From Faecalibacterium prausnitzii (GTDB taxonomy: Bacteria > Bacillota > Clostridia > Oscillospirales > Ruminococcaceae), in assembly GCF_003324185.1 (NCBI RefSeq), contig NZ_PXUP01000008.1, positions 1-64,000 of the forward strand: 64,000 nucleotides of DNA. Direction: 5' to 3'. This document shows, piece by piece, positions 16,408 through 24,276 of this stretch. The position numbers and the translations under genes are program-made. A model generated the notes under the pieces. The model did no database searches, was not told the DNA's origin, and was given only the letters and a program-made list of their open reading frames with translations. Positions within the stretch are counted from its first letter, which is position 1. Each line of letters opens with the position of its first letter.

Positions 16408-17016
16408 TCATTTCTGTGCTGTGATGCACAGCCAGCCCTTTTTATTTTTGTGGCTTTGGATCTGACAAAATCCTGCTTTTTCCAGATACTTTTTCAGTGC
16501 AGTATCCGTATAGATGGTCATGCCATCGATGATCTGCGTCCATTTGTCGTCTTTTGTCGTTTCGCCGTTTGCTTTGTTACAGATGAAAAAGATTCCGCCG
16601 GGCTTCAGCACCCGATAAATCTCTCTGAAATTCTGCGCAAGTTCCGGCCAGAAATAGACCGTTTCAAAGGCGGTCACCACATCAAACTGCTCCGCTTTAA
16701 ACGGCAGTTCTGCCACACTTGCCTGTTGCACGGTACACCGTCTTGCCGCAATGGCTCTGGCATTGACTTTTCGCGCTTTTTCCACGCTGACGGCTGAGTA
16801 GTCGATGCCCTGCACCTTGCCGTTGGGGCACAGTTTCAACAGCGTTTTAATGTTCGCTCCACCGCCGCAGCCGCAGTCCAGCACCATGGCATCCGGGGCA
16901 GTCTGTAAAAAACTCAGCCCCCATTCTGCCATTGCGCTGTGTCCAAAGTTCATCATAGCAACCATGATCTTCCCGCCAAGGCCTACGGGCTTTCGGGTGT
17001 TTTCAAAGAAGGACAT
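16408..17016 (-). CDS. Class I SAM-dependent methyltransferase
   Basis: A 202-residue methyltransferase with the SAM-binding motif I VLDCGCGGGANIKTLL near residue 45, motif II and motif III KPGGIFFICNKANGE. The small N-terminal cap points to a small-molecule substrate rather than DNA. It starts one base after the stop of the upstream methyltransferase and precedes the hydrolase-fold gene by 9 nt. Confidence 0.88.
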   Translation of the reverse strand: MSFFENTRKPVGLGGKIMVAMMNFGHSAMAEWGLSFLQTAPDAMVLDCGCGGGANIKTLLKLCPNGKVQGIDYSAVSVEKARKVNARAIAARRCTVQQASVAELPFKAEQFDVVTAFETVYFWPELAQNFREIYRVLKPGGIFFICNKANGETTKDDKWTQIIDGMTIYTDTALKKYLEKAGFCQIQSHKNKKGWLCITAQK

Positions 17017-17017
17017 A

Positions 17018-17632
17018 TCACACCTCCGATTTCACACATTCCGTATAGGTCAGCGGAAAAGAGGTCTTTAGAACAACACTTTTTCGCACTGTCCAATCAT
17101 TCTGTTGCAGAAATTTTAGGTATTCTTCACTCGTCCACTTGCTGTGGAGAGGAAAGCCTGCCAGATTCATGAAAAAGGCTTTGATCTTACCGGGAAATGA
17201 GTTTTCTGCGTGCGTAAAGGTAGGCGCAATCAGCACACCGTCATCCTTCAGCACCCGTTTGATCTCTCGCAGTGATTTTTCTGGCTGAGGCACAATGTGC
17301 AGTGCGTTTGATACGATTACCACATCGAATGATTTGCTCGCGTATGGCAGAGAAAACATATCCTGCACGGAAAAACGCAGCTTCGCAGAGTAATTCCCCC
17401 GTTTGGCCTCTGCAATCATTTCCGGAGAGGCATCCGTCGCCTCGATGTGTGCCGCTGCTTTTACGATGTGCTTGGCGATCAGTCCCGTTCCGGTAGCCAC
17501 CTCCAGCACTGTTTTGTCTTTCACGACCGGACGGATCAGCTCATACATTTTCTCGTATACTGCCCTGTCTTTTCGCATAAAGCAGTCATACAGACCTGCA
17601 TTTCTGTCCCAGAAATTCTTGTGTTCTCGCAT
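17018..17632 (-). CDS. Class I SAM-dependent methyltransferase (first gene of operon)
   Basis: A 204-residue UbiE/Methyltransf_11-like enzyme: VLEVATGTGLIAKHI (motif I, near residue 40), FDVVIVSNALHIVPQP, and LKDDGVLIAPTF. The ATG at 17632 follows AAAGGAG by 9 nt; an in-frame ATG 10 codons upstream lies inside the first operator-like palindrome and lacks a ribosome site. The sequence is diverged from the next methyltransferase, so the two are not a recent duplication. It opens the eight-gene coupled series. Confidence 0.88.
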   Translation of the reverse strand: MREHKNFWDRNAGLYDCFMRKDRAVYEKMYELIRPVVKDKTVLEVATGTGLIAKHIVKAAAHIEATDASPEMIAEAKRGNYSAKLRFSVQDMFSLPYASKSFDVVIVSNALHIVPQPEKSLREIKRVLKDDGVLIAPTFTHAENSFPGKIKAFFMNLAGFPLHSKWTSEEYLKFLQQNDWTVRKSVVLKTSFPLTYTECVKSEV

Positions 17633-17651
17633 TGCTGTCTCTCCTTTTATA

Positions 17652-17703
17652 GTTAGTTTCATCTAACCAGCACGTGCACATTTACAAGTTAGGTTCGGCT
17701 AAT
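17652..17703. promoter_or_regulatory. Two tandem operator-like palindromes upstream of the methyltransferase operon
   Basis: GTTAG-N6-CTAAC at 17652-17667 is perfect, and GTTAG-N6-CTAAT at 17688-17703 is nearly so. Their centres are 36 bp apart and directly precede the first gene. Size and spacing fit a dimeric TetR-type repressor binding two sites. No TetR gene is in the window. Confidence 0.55.
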
Positions 17704-18088
17704 TTCATGCATTTAGGAAAAGCCGCATTTCTGCGGCCTTTCGGCTTATACAAATAGCTTGCTGCAAGCATCACACATCTGCGCTTTCAGCCACTGAGGA
17801 TAACACCTCTCGATCTACTCCTTATGGAAACAGCCAAAATCTATTTTCACACCATTGCGGTGACTTTTGCCTTCTTATCCATATTATATCGTGCTCACTT
17901 CTTTTTTGCAATGGTATAGTATAGTAAGTTTAACAAGAATCCTCCGATTTCGCGTCGGCCTCATAGGCGCACTTTAGTTGTCCTTGCAGGACTACCTACG
18001 GTTCGTTTTGACTTTTCAGTGTTCTATACAGCCGAATTTGGGCAAAAAAATACCCCGTTAGTTTCCCAACGAGACATCGAAGATGATT
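17704..18088. other. Intergenic region without a recognised gene
   Basis: About 385 bp. A short hairpin at 17722-17737 (GCCGCA/TGCGGC) with flanking A and T tracts may be a weak terminator. An AT-rich stretch near 17915-17935 could hold a promoter. I see no coding sequence with a ribosome site. Confidence 0.5.
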
Positions 18089-18310
18089 CTATTCTGTTTT
18101 CTGTATACCATTTGTTGAAATTTGCGCGAGGTTCGGCAGGTAAAACAGCTTATTTCCAGAAAAATCAGTCAACGGCAGAGGCTGCGCAAAGTTTTGCCGC
18201 AGCAATTCGGCAAATTCTTCGACGCTGACAGTCGAGTACTTGTATTCCATCCGATTGAGTTCAAACAAATACTTATCTGAAAGCATTTTGGCAAACTGTG
18301 CCCCATCCAT
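18089..18310 (-). CDS. Small hypothetical protein
   Basis: A 73-residue product, opening MDGAQFAKMLSDKYLFELNR, whose ATG follows GAGGTGG by 5 nt. No domain is recognised; it looks like a short soluble helical protein or the N-terminal part of a longer one. A perfect 20-bp palindrome lies 26 bp upstream of the start, so the gene is probably under direct repressor control. It is separated by more than 450 bp from the methyltransferase operon downstream. Confidence 0.5.
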   Translation of the reverse strand: MDGAQFAKMLSDKYLFELNRMEYKYSTVSVEEFAELLRQNFAQPLPLTDFSGNKLFYLPNLAQISTNGIQKTE

Positions 18311-18336
18311 TCTGTCCACCTCGCAGTTGATACTTA

Positions 18337-18356
18337 TTGATACTATATAGTATCAA
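18337..18356. promoter_or_regulatory. Perfect 20-bp palindromic operator
   Basis: TTGATACTATATAGTATCAA is fully self-complementary. It shares the ACTATATAG core with the paired sites upstream of the MarR gene at 36198-36245. Its position just before the 73-residue gene suits a repressor site. Confidence 0.6.
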
Positions 18357-18448
18357 TATACCGATTCTTTATAAAAAAGTCAACCGAAACAGGCCGAACC
18401 AACTTTTTTCCATACTTTCCGTCAAAATTCCCGTGACACAGCCACGAA

Positions 18449-18961
18449 TCACATCTCCATCGGCTTATTCCCCACTTCGTCCAGATACGCATTCAAAAAT
18501 TCCGCTGCAAGGCTGTTGGGACGGATGTTTTCTCTGGCTTCCTGTGGGGTGAACCACTTGCAGCGGTCCACTTCGTGGTTGATATGCAGCGCCTTTGCGG
18601 TTCTGACGAAAGCCGTAAAGTTGCACATCAGCGTGTTAGACGGCTCAAAAAACTTGGTACGGTTGAACCGGAGGTGCTCTACTTCCAACCCGGTTTCTTC
18701 CCGGACCTCCCGCACCACGGCGTGTTCTTCTGCCTCACCGCGGTTCACATATCCAGCCACCAGAATATAAGAGGGCTTGCCGTACTGCTGGATGAGCAGA
18801 ATTTTCCCGGTTTCCTCATCCACAACAATCATGCTGACTGCCACATTGTACATCGGGAACCGGTATTGCTGGCATTTCGGGCAATAAGGCACAATGCCCT
18901 CTTCTTCCAGTTCTTTTTCAATCAATGCCGTACCGCATTCAAAGCAATGCTTCTGAATCAT
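18449..18961 (-). CDS. NUDIX hydrolase with zinc ribbon (NudC-like)
   Basis: A 170-residue protein with an N-terminal CFEC...CPKC zinc ribbon (residues 8-30) and a Nudix box, G-x5-E-x7-REVREETGL, at about residues 70-92. NudC-type enzymes hydrolyse NAD(H) or decap NAD-RNA, but this protein is shorter than NudC and lacks its N-terminal domain, so another nucleotide is possible. It starts two bases from the end of the HD gene upstream and is likely co-transcribed with it. Confidence 0.85.
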   Translation of the reverse strand: MIQKHCFECGTALIEKELEEEGIVPYCPKCQQYRFPMYNVAVSMIVVDEETGKILLIQQYGKPSYILVAGYVNRGEAEEHAVVREVREETGLEVEHLRFNRTKFFEPSNTLMCNFTAFVRTAKALHINHEVDRCKWFTPQEARENIRPNSLAAEFLNAYLDEVGNKPMEM

Positions 18962-18963
18962 TT

Positions 18964-19455
18964 TTACACTCCAAACACTGTTTTCGTCAGCCGGATACCT
19001 GCGGCCGTCTTCATCGTATGTTCCATAAAGGTTCGGATTGCCTGCTGGTCGTACCCGCTTTCGGACGCATTGACGATATAATCTGCCTCAATCAGAATCT
19101 GATAGTCAATGCCGTCGATCTGCGCCGGACTATGGTGGTGCCCTACTAGATAGGCCACACGGTCGATCTGTTCTGCTGTCATGCCGGTATCCGCCAAGAA
19201 CTCCCGCACCAGCGGGGCACCCTCCTGCTCCTGATATTTACCATTGGTGTTGCCGTACTTTTTGCGGCAGAGCGGGCAGGCGATATCGTGGGTGATGGCC
19301 GCCACCTCCAGAATAAACTGCGTGTCTGCGTCCAGCCCCTCCAGCTCACCAATGGTTTTGGCATAGGTCCACACGCAGCTCAGGTGCGTGATGTCATGGA
19401 TATTCCCTTCGGAAAAGGCGATCATCTTTTCCATGATCTGTGCAATGGTCATCAT
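18964..19455 (-). CDS. HD-domain phosphohydrolase
   Basis: A 163-residue HD protein. The pattern is NIHDITHLSCV near residue 20, AAITHDIACP near 54, VGHHHSPAQ near 105 and EADYIVN near 124. The genomic pairing with a Nudix hydrolase suggests nucleotide clean-up. The ATG at 19455 is preferred over a GTG three codons upstream because it is better placed after GGGGG. Confidence 0.82.
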   Translation of the reverse strand: MMTIAQIMEKMIAFSEGNIHDITHLSCVWTYAKTIGELEGLDADTQFILEVAAITHDIACPLCRKKYGNTNGKYQEQEGAPLVREFLADTGMTAEQIDRVAYLVGHHHSPAQIDGIDYQILIEADYIVNASESGYDQQAIRTFMEHTMKTAAGIRLTKTVFGV

Positions 19456-19507
19456 TTGTTTCACCCCCGTTTTTAATACTTAAATGTTCACCTTGATAAA
19501 CGCGAAC

Positions 19508-19768
19508 TTATTCTTCAAATTTTTTATGACACTTTGGACATTCTTTAGGGATCGGCCTATAACCAACAAGCGAGCAACCGCAATAAGGACATTTCATCAT
19601 GGTGAGATGATATACAATACCACCAACAACAACCATTGCACCGATTAGCAGGCATAGGTTTACTCTGTACTCCTTTGCCGTCATTGCTCCTATTACTGCG
19701 AGCAATATTCCTATCATCAAAATGATCCAAGAAATGGCAGCCTGCTTTTGTGGGCTATTGTTTTTCAT
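19508..19768 (-). CDS. Small membrane protein with C-terminal zinc ribbon
   Basis: An 86-residue protein with two membrane helices (about residues 12-30 and 36-55) followed by CPYCGCS...CPKC, a zinc ribbon facing the cytoplasm. Its 5' leader (positions 19769-19795) resembles that of the 52-residue membrane protein at 36472. The role is unknown. Confidence 0.6.
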   Translation of the reverse strand: MKNNSPQKQAAISWIILMIGILLAVIGAMTAKEYRVNLCLLIGAMVVVGGIVYHLTMMKCPYCGCSLVGYRPIPKECPKCHKKFEE

Positions 19769-19782
19769 ATAATCACACCCCT

Positions 19783-20022
19783 CTACAAATTCCGATTCAT
19801 AAAATCCCCGTCAGAAGAGCCACCGGTGTTCAAAGTTCCGTCTGGCCTAACCGTCAGTATCTTGGAGAGCGTTCCCGCCGCTCCCAGAAACACCACGGAA
19901 AAGCCCGTGGCTTTGATGATTGTATCCTGATAGCGCTCTTTCAGAAAGCGTTTGAACAGAATACCCAGCACACCGCCTATCACAATGGCCAGCGCATTGA
20001 TGATCGTTCCCAATCCCCGCAT
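19783..20022 (-). pseudogene. DUF554 membrane protein, N-terminal fragment
   Basis: The 79 residues begin with GTIINALAIVIGGVLGIL and include GFSVVFLGAAGTLSKIL, as in the N-terminal third of DUF554 (YdfK-like) proteins, normally about 230 residues. After ILTVRPDG the sequence loses family character and stops. A 3' deletion is inferred. Confidence 0.65.
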
Positions 20023-20039
20023 TTTCGTTTTTCCTTTGC

Positions 20040-20522
20040 TTACTGATTCCTGTATTTGTTTAAGACTTCATCCGGGATATGACAGTAGCTGCAGTCTTCC
20101 GGGTACCGCTCCAGATGGTGCTGATGCCCCTCTGCACTCCGGACGTAATTCGTCAGCGGCAGCACTTCCACAACGATTTTATCCCGGTCCTTCCGGCTGT
20201 CAATAAAGGCTCTTGCTTCTTCCAGATGTCCGGGATTTGTGCTGTAAAGCCCCGTGCGATACTTTTTTCCAACATCAACGCCCTGTTTGTTCAGGCTGTA
20301 CGGGTCGATGATTTCAAACAGATGCTCCATAAGCTCTGTAACACTGGTACATTTCTCATCAAAGACCACTTTAACGCACTCTGCGTATCCATCATACTGG
20401 CCGTCCAGCGTGTTTGTTGTTCCGTTGGCTCTCCCGGCTTCGGTTGTCCGTACACCGGGCACCGTGTCAAAAAAATGCTGGACGCCCCAAAGGCACCCGC
20501 CTGCAATGTATACCGTTTCCAT
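20040..20522 (-). CDS. msrA: Peptide-methionine (S)-S-oxide reductase
   Basis: A 160-residue enzyme that reduces methionine S-sulfoxide in proteins using thioredoxin. The catalytic motif reads GGCLWGVQHFF at residues 8-18 (Leu replaces the usual Phe after the catalytic Cys). NKQGVDVGKKYRTGLY and EGHQHHLE, both family signatures, follow. C-terminal CSYC gives possible resolving cysteines. The ATG at 20522 fits the family start; a longer version with 14 extra residues is possible. It is monocistronic among remnants. Confidence 0.92.
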   Translation of the reverse strand: METVYIAGGCLWGVQHFFDTVPGVRTTEAGRANGTTNTLDGQYDGYAECVKVVFDEKCTSVTELMEHLFEIIDPYSLNKQGVDVGKKYRTGLYSTNPGHLEEARAFIDSRKDRDKIVVEVLPLTNYVRSAEGHQHHLERYPEDCSYCHIPDEVLNKYRNQ

Positions 20523-20619
20523 ACTCTTGACTTTCCTTCTTTTACTGGTACAGTTTGCATCCATGCTCTGTACTCCTTACGGTTTCCTTGCTAGCTGCAA
20601 ATCGATTCATCATACCAAC

Positions 20620-20727
20620 TCACAAAAAGTGCTTCCGCACCATTGCAGAGTAATTATCATATTGTTGAAAGCCATATCGCTCATAAAATGGGATCGTTTT
20701 ATTGTTACAGCTCTCCGGAGCCACTTT
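20620..20727 (-). pseudogene. GNAT acetyltransferase C-terminal remnant
   Basis: The frame reads NNKTIPFYERYGFQQYDNYS and ends MVRKHFL plus stop. This is the last strand and helix of a GNAT acetyltransferase (the FYERYGF motif is typical). The acetyl-CoA binding part is missing, so this is a 3' remnant. Confidence 0.65.
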
Positions 20728-20754
20728 ATGTGCGTTGTGCCTTGGCGCAGACCG

Positions 20755-21789
20755 TCAGCACTCCACTGCCACCTTGATCACGCCGTCCCGTTTCTTTTCA
20801 AACAGCTCGTAGCCCTCTGCGATCCGGCGCAGGGGGTAGGTGTGGGTAATGAGCGGTTCGGTATCGATCTTGCCTTCTGCGATGAGACGCAGCGTTTCTT
20901 CACAATCGCAGCCGTCCACGCCGCCGGTCTTAAAGGTGAGGTTTTTGCCGTACATCTCCGGCAGCGGCAGAGTCTGCGCCTTATCGTACAGCGCCACCAC
21001 CGTCACAACGGCGTTGGGTCTTGCGCACTCCCACGCCAGCCGGAAGGTAGTGTCCGCCCCTGCCACTTCCAGCACCACATCTGCCCCGCCGTGGTCGCTG
21101 TTGGCGCGCACAAAGGTGGCGCAGTCCTCCGGCTGCACCGTGAGCACCTGCGGGTAGTGCTGACGGATGAACTGCAACCGGTTCTCGTCCTTTTCGCACA
21201 CGATGATGCGCTTGGGGCTGTGCAGCATGACGCACAGCAGCGTGCAGATGCCGGTCGGCCCTGCACCGAGGATCAGCACGGTATCCTCGGGGGTGATTTC
21301 CGAGATGCGTGCCGCCCAAAAGCCGGTGGCCAGCACATCGCCCACCAGCAGCGCCTGCCGATCGGTAACGCCGTCCGGGATCTTGTTCAGTCCCTGATCC
21401 GCAAAGGGCACCCGGACATACTCGGCCTGCCCGCCGTCGATGCGGCAGCCCAGCGCCCAGCCGCCGTTTTGATCGGTGCAGTTGTTCACAAAGCCTTTTT
21501 TGCAGAAAAAGCACTCTCCGCAGAAGGTCTCCACGTTCACCGTCACCCGGTCGCCGGGTTTCACATTGGTCACCGCACTGCCCACTTCTTCCACGATGCC
21601 CACCATCTCGTGCCCTACGGTGATGCCGGGCACCGCCCGGGGCACGCTGCCGTGCTTGATGTGCAGATCGCTGGAGCAGATGCTGGCAAGGGTCACCTTT
21701 ACAATGGCGTCCCGCTCGTGCTGCAGCACCGGCTTTGGTTTTTCCATCAGGGCAAACGTCCCCTTTGAAACATAGGTATAGGTCAGCAT
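20755..21789 (-). CDS. Zinc-dependent medium-chain alcohol dehydrogenase
   Basis: A 344-residue MDR-family dehydrogenase. The catalytic zinc ligands are in ICSSDLH and GHEMVG (near residues 37 and 60); the structural zinc site is CGECFFCKKGFVNNC (near 90-105); the nucleotide fold is LILGAGPTGICTLL (near 168). Substrates could be secondary alcohols or polyols. The ATG at 21789 follows GGAGG. It stands alone between a GNAT remnant and a bidirectional terminator. Confidence 0.9.
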   Translation of the reverse strand: MLTYTYVSKGTFALMEKPKPVLQHERDAIVKVTLASICSSDLHIKHGSVPRAVPGITVGHEMVGIVEEVGSAVTNVKPGDRVTVNVETFCGECFFCKKGFVNNCTDQNGGWALGCRIDGGQAEYVRVPFADQGLNKIPDGVTDRQALLVGDVLATGFWAARISEITPEDTVLILGAGPTGICTLLCVMLHSPKRIIVCEKDENRLQFIRQHYPQVLTVQPEDCATFVRANSDHGGADVVLEVAGADTTFRLAWECARPNAVVTVVALYDKAQTLPLPEMYGKNLTFKTGGVDGCDCEETLRLIAEGKIDTEPLITHTYPLRRIAEGYELFEKKRDGVIKVAVEC

Positions 21790-21950
21790 CCTTTTTCCTC
21801 CATGCACTTTGATCTTTCCGAACGGAGTATACCGCAAAAGTCAGCCGCTGTCCCGGCTCACAGGATATAGTGAGGTACCTCCATAAATTCTGAAGTTGCT
21901 GTTCTCAGTATACCATGGTTTTCCCTTGCGGAAAAGATAGCGAAACAAAA

Positions 21951-22016
21951 ATGCCCCCGGAGGGCTTATTGCGGCTCTCCGGGGGCATCTTATGTGCGTT
22001 GTGCTTTGGCGCACAT
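21951..22016. terminator. Two hairpins after hsp20
   Basis: A perfect 12-bp stem (21951-21962/21977-21988) is followed by a second TGTGCG/CGCACA stem (21993-21998/22011-22016). They lie directly after the Hsp20 stop on the minus strand, and a T-run follows the longer stem. Confidence 0.8.
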
Positions 22017-22026
22017 GACCGGCGTT

Positions 22027-22491
22027 TTACTCGATTGCAATCAGATTCGGGTTCTCAGGCAAAGCCTTCGTCTGCTGAGGAGCAGGCAGCTCGATGTGCA
22101 GGACACCATCCTCGAACTTTGCGTGGATGTCTTCCTTCTTCACATCGCCCACGTAGAAACTGCGCGCGCAGGTGCCGGAGAAGGATTCGCGCCGCAGATA
22201 GCGGCCCTTCTTATCCTTTTCGTCGTTGCTGTGGCTGCGCACTGCCTGAATGGTCAGGTAGCCATCGTTCAGATCCATCTGAACGTCCTCCTTCTTGCAG
22301 CCCGGCAGGTCAACAGCTACTTCGTAGCCGTTGTCCGTCTGTTTGACATCGGTCTTCATCATGTTTGCACCGCGCTTACCAAAGGTATCACGAGCCTCAC
22401 GGTTCATCATACGTTCCAGTGCAGCGTCATTCCAGAACGGATCGAAGAAATCATCGAACAGGTTTTCATGGAAAACAGTCGGCATAAACAT
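22027..22491 (-). CDS. Hsp20/alpha-crystallin small heat-shock protein
   Basis: A 154-residue holdase that binds unfolding proteins. N-terminal FDDFFDPFW is followed by the alpha-crystallin domain from about residue 48 (GYEVAVDLPGCKKEDVQMDL) to GVLHIELPAP. The ATG at 22491 follows GGAGG by 8 nt. A CIRCE element 136 bp upstream points to HrcA repression and heat induction. Confidence 0.93.
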   Translation of the reverse strand: MFMPTVFHENLFDDFFDPFWNDAALERMMNREARDTFGKRGANMMKTDVKQTDNGYEVAVDLPGCKKEDVQMDLNDGYLTIQAVRSHSNDEKDKKGRYLRRESFSGTCARSFYVGDVKKEDIHAKFEDGVLHIELPAPQQTKALPENPNLIAIE

Positions 22492-22626
22492 AAAACATAC
22501 CTCCAATCCCGGCGTTCGGGTCGGGGCAAAGACTTTGAAGCGTCCATTCGGAAAGGCTTTCCGGGGAGCCTTGCGGCTCTCCTTTTGCCCTTCCTCCTGA
22601 GCACGCCACTGTTATAGCACCGTTCA

Positions 22627-22653
22627 TTAGCAGTGTCAATAGAAGAGTGCTAA
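22627..22653. promoter_or_regulatory. CIRCE element (HrcA operator)
   Basis: The right arm GAGTGCTAA is perfect and the left arm TTAGCAGTG has two mismatches to the consensus TTAGCACTC. The spacer is exactly 9 bp. It lies upstream of the Hsp20 gene. Confidence 0.88.
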
Positions 22654-22728
22654 AATTCATAAAAGAATAATACTTTCATAAAATCCCATGCAATCTTTTC
22701 AAAATTCAGTCGCATCATCGTGTTTTTA

Positions 22729-23064
22729 TCATTTCTGCCGGTACATCGGCGTAGACAGATATTTCATGCCGTTGTCCGGGACGATGACCACGATGTTCTT
22801 TCCCTGATTCTTCGGTCTGCGGCCCACCTGCACCGCTGCGTGCAAAACCGCTGCTGCCGATGTGCCCAGAAACAGTCCTTCCGCCCGCAGCACCTCATGG
22901 GCCGTTTCGTAGGCTTCCTCGGTGCGGACATTGATGCATGCATCGCTCCAGTCTGGCCGCAGATAGTCGGAAAGTGCGCTTTCCGGCACATCATACGCCG
23001 GCAAAACGCCATCTATGATCTGCGCACAATCGTAGTTGAGGGAACCAAACGAAAGGATTTTCAT
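22729..23064 (-). pseudogene. Chimeric fragment: sugar-kinase start fused to cysteine-synthase end
   Basis: The first 12 residues (MKILSFGSLNYD) look like the start of a PfkB-type kinase. From residue 13 the sequence is the C-terminal third of a cysteine synthase-like PLP enzyme: IIDGVLPAYDV, GLFLGTSAAAVLHAAVQ and KNIVVIVPDNGMKYLS. The PLP lysine and most of the fold are missing. An in-frame deletion joining two formerly neighbouring genes is inferred. Confidence 0.65.
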
Positions 23065-23076
23065 GGTATATCTTTT

Positions 23077-23901
23077 TTACTCCATTCTCTGAATCACCGC
23101 ACCCAGCCATCGGCACAGGGTATCGCCTGCCTGATTTGCGATCTCCAGCACGCGGGCGTGGCTATGCTTGACCGTCTGGATGCCGGTGGCCATGTTAGTG
23201 ATGCAGCTGACAGCCAGTACCTTCATGCCCATGTAGTTGCAGACCATGGTTTCCGGCACGGTGCTCATGCCCACGGCATCGGCTCCCATCCCCGCAAAGG
23301 CGCGAATTTCAGCCGCCGTTTCATAGCAAGGGCCCATAAAGCCCATGTAAACGCCCTCCTTGTAGGCAATGCCCAGTTCATCGGCGGTCTGCTTGGCAAG
23401 GTTCCGCAGTTCCAGACTGTAAGGTTCGGTCATGTCCGGGAAGCGGGGGCCGAAGCGCTCATCGTTGGGGCCAATGAGGGGGTTCGTGCCCATCATGTTG
23501 ATGAAGTCGGTAATGAGCATCAGGGTGCCCGGCGCAAACTCCCGGTTGATGCCGCCGCAGGCGTTGGTCAACACCACCTTTTCCACGCCCAACAGCTTGA
23601 ACACATAGAACGGGTAGCAGACTTCCTTCATGGAGTAGCCCTCATAGAAATGGAAGCGGCCTTCCATGGCGTAGACTTCCGTGTCCCCCAGCTTGCCAGC
23701 CAACAATGCACCTTTGTGTCCTGCCACCGTGGATACCGGGAAGTTGGGGATATCCTTGTAGGACAGTTCTTCCGTGTCCGTAAAGTCCGCGGTCAGCTTG
23801 CCAAGGCCGGAGCCCAGCACCACCGCGATCTTCGGGCGCTTTTTCGTGTGCGTCTTGATATATTCCACACTTTCCAGTGCCTTTTCATAAAGATGTTCCA
23901 T
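23077..23901 (-). CDS. Purine nucleoside phosphorylase
   Basis: A 274-residue enzyme that splits inosine or guanosine to base and ribose-1-phosphate. Family marks: VVLGSGLGKLTADF (phosphate-binding, near residue 25), GHKGALLAGKLG, EGRFHFYEGYSM, NACGGINREFAPG and GPCYETAAEIRAFAGMGADA. The ATG at 23901 follows AAAGGAGA. No deoxyribose or nucleoside transport genes adjoin. Confidence 0.93.
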   Translation of the reverse strand: MEHLYEKALESVEYIKTHTKKRPKIAVVLGSGLGKLTADFTDTEELSYKDIPNFPVSTVAGHKGALLAGKLGDTEVYAMEGRFHFYEGYSMKEVCYPFYVFKLLGVEKVVLTNACGGINREFAPGTLMLITDFINMMGTNPLIGPNDERFGPRFPDMTEPYSLELRNLAKQTADELGIAYKEGVYMGFMGPCYETAAEIRAFAGMGADAVGMSTVPETMVCNYMGMKVLAVSCITNMATGIQTVKHSHARVLEIANQAGDTLCRWLGAVIQRME

Positions 23902-24002
23902 ACCGTTCTCTCCTTTTCCCAAAAAATTCGATATACTCTCTGGGTTCAGTATATCGGATTTTTCAGGCCGATGCAAGACACCCTCCATCGAGTCTTATTA
24001 AA

Positions 24003-24055
24003 AACCAAGGAGCAGATACTTCACATCACGAGTGTGTTGTATCTGCTCCTTGGTT
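24003..24055 (-). terminator. Intrinsic terminator with 17-bp stem
   Basis: Perfect arms 24003-24019 and 24039-24055, followed by TTTTT on the minus strand, 12 nt after the stop of the ADP-ribosylglycohydrolase remnant. Confidence 0.85.
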
Positions 24056-24066
24056 CTCCGAATGTC

Positions 24067-24255
24067 TTATCTCTGGCCGATGTTCCACCGAAACAGCTCA
24101 TATCCTACCCGGATATTCTCCGGCAGACGTTTCAAAGTCTCGTCCCGCAGTTCCTGCGGCATCCCGTAAAAAGCTTCGGCAATGCCGCCGGTGAAGCAGG
24201 CAAGGGTGTCGCTGTCGCCGCCCAGAGAAACTGCATTGCGAAGTGCATCCCTTTA
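24067..24255 (-). pseudogene. ADP-ribosylglycohydrolase C-terminal remnant
   Basis: The frame reads ALRNAVSLGGDSDTLACFTG, then GGIAEAFYGMPQELRDETLK, and ends near YELFRWNIGQR plus TAA. GGDSDT-x2-CxxG is the metal-binding signature of DraG-type hydrolases near their C-terminus. The 5' three quarters are gone; the join to the AT-rich DUF262 gene is near 24255. Confidence 0.75.
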
Positions 24256-24276
24256 TATCAAGTTTCGCCTTTGAAA

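Noticed and set aside
20254-21768. Plus-strand open frame of about 500 codons
   Set aside because: It is the mirror of msrA and the alcohol dehydrogenase gene and has no ribosome site or domain.
23997-24060. The 17-bp inverted repeat as a transposon end
   Set aside because: The T-run and position after the stop of a remnant fit an intrinsic terminator better, and no transposase is adjacent.
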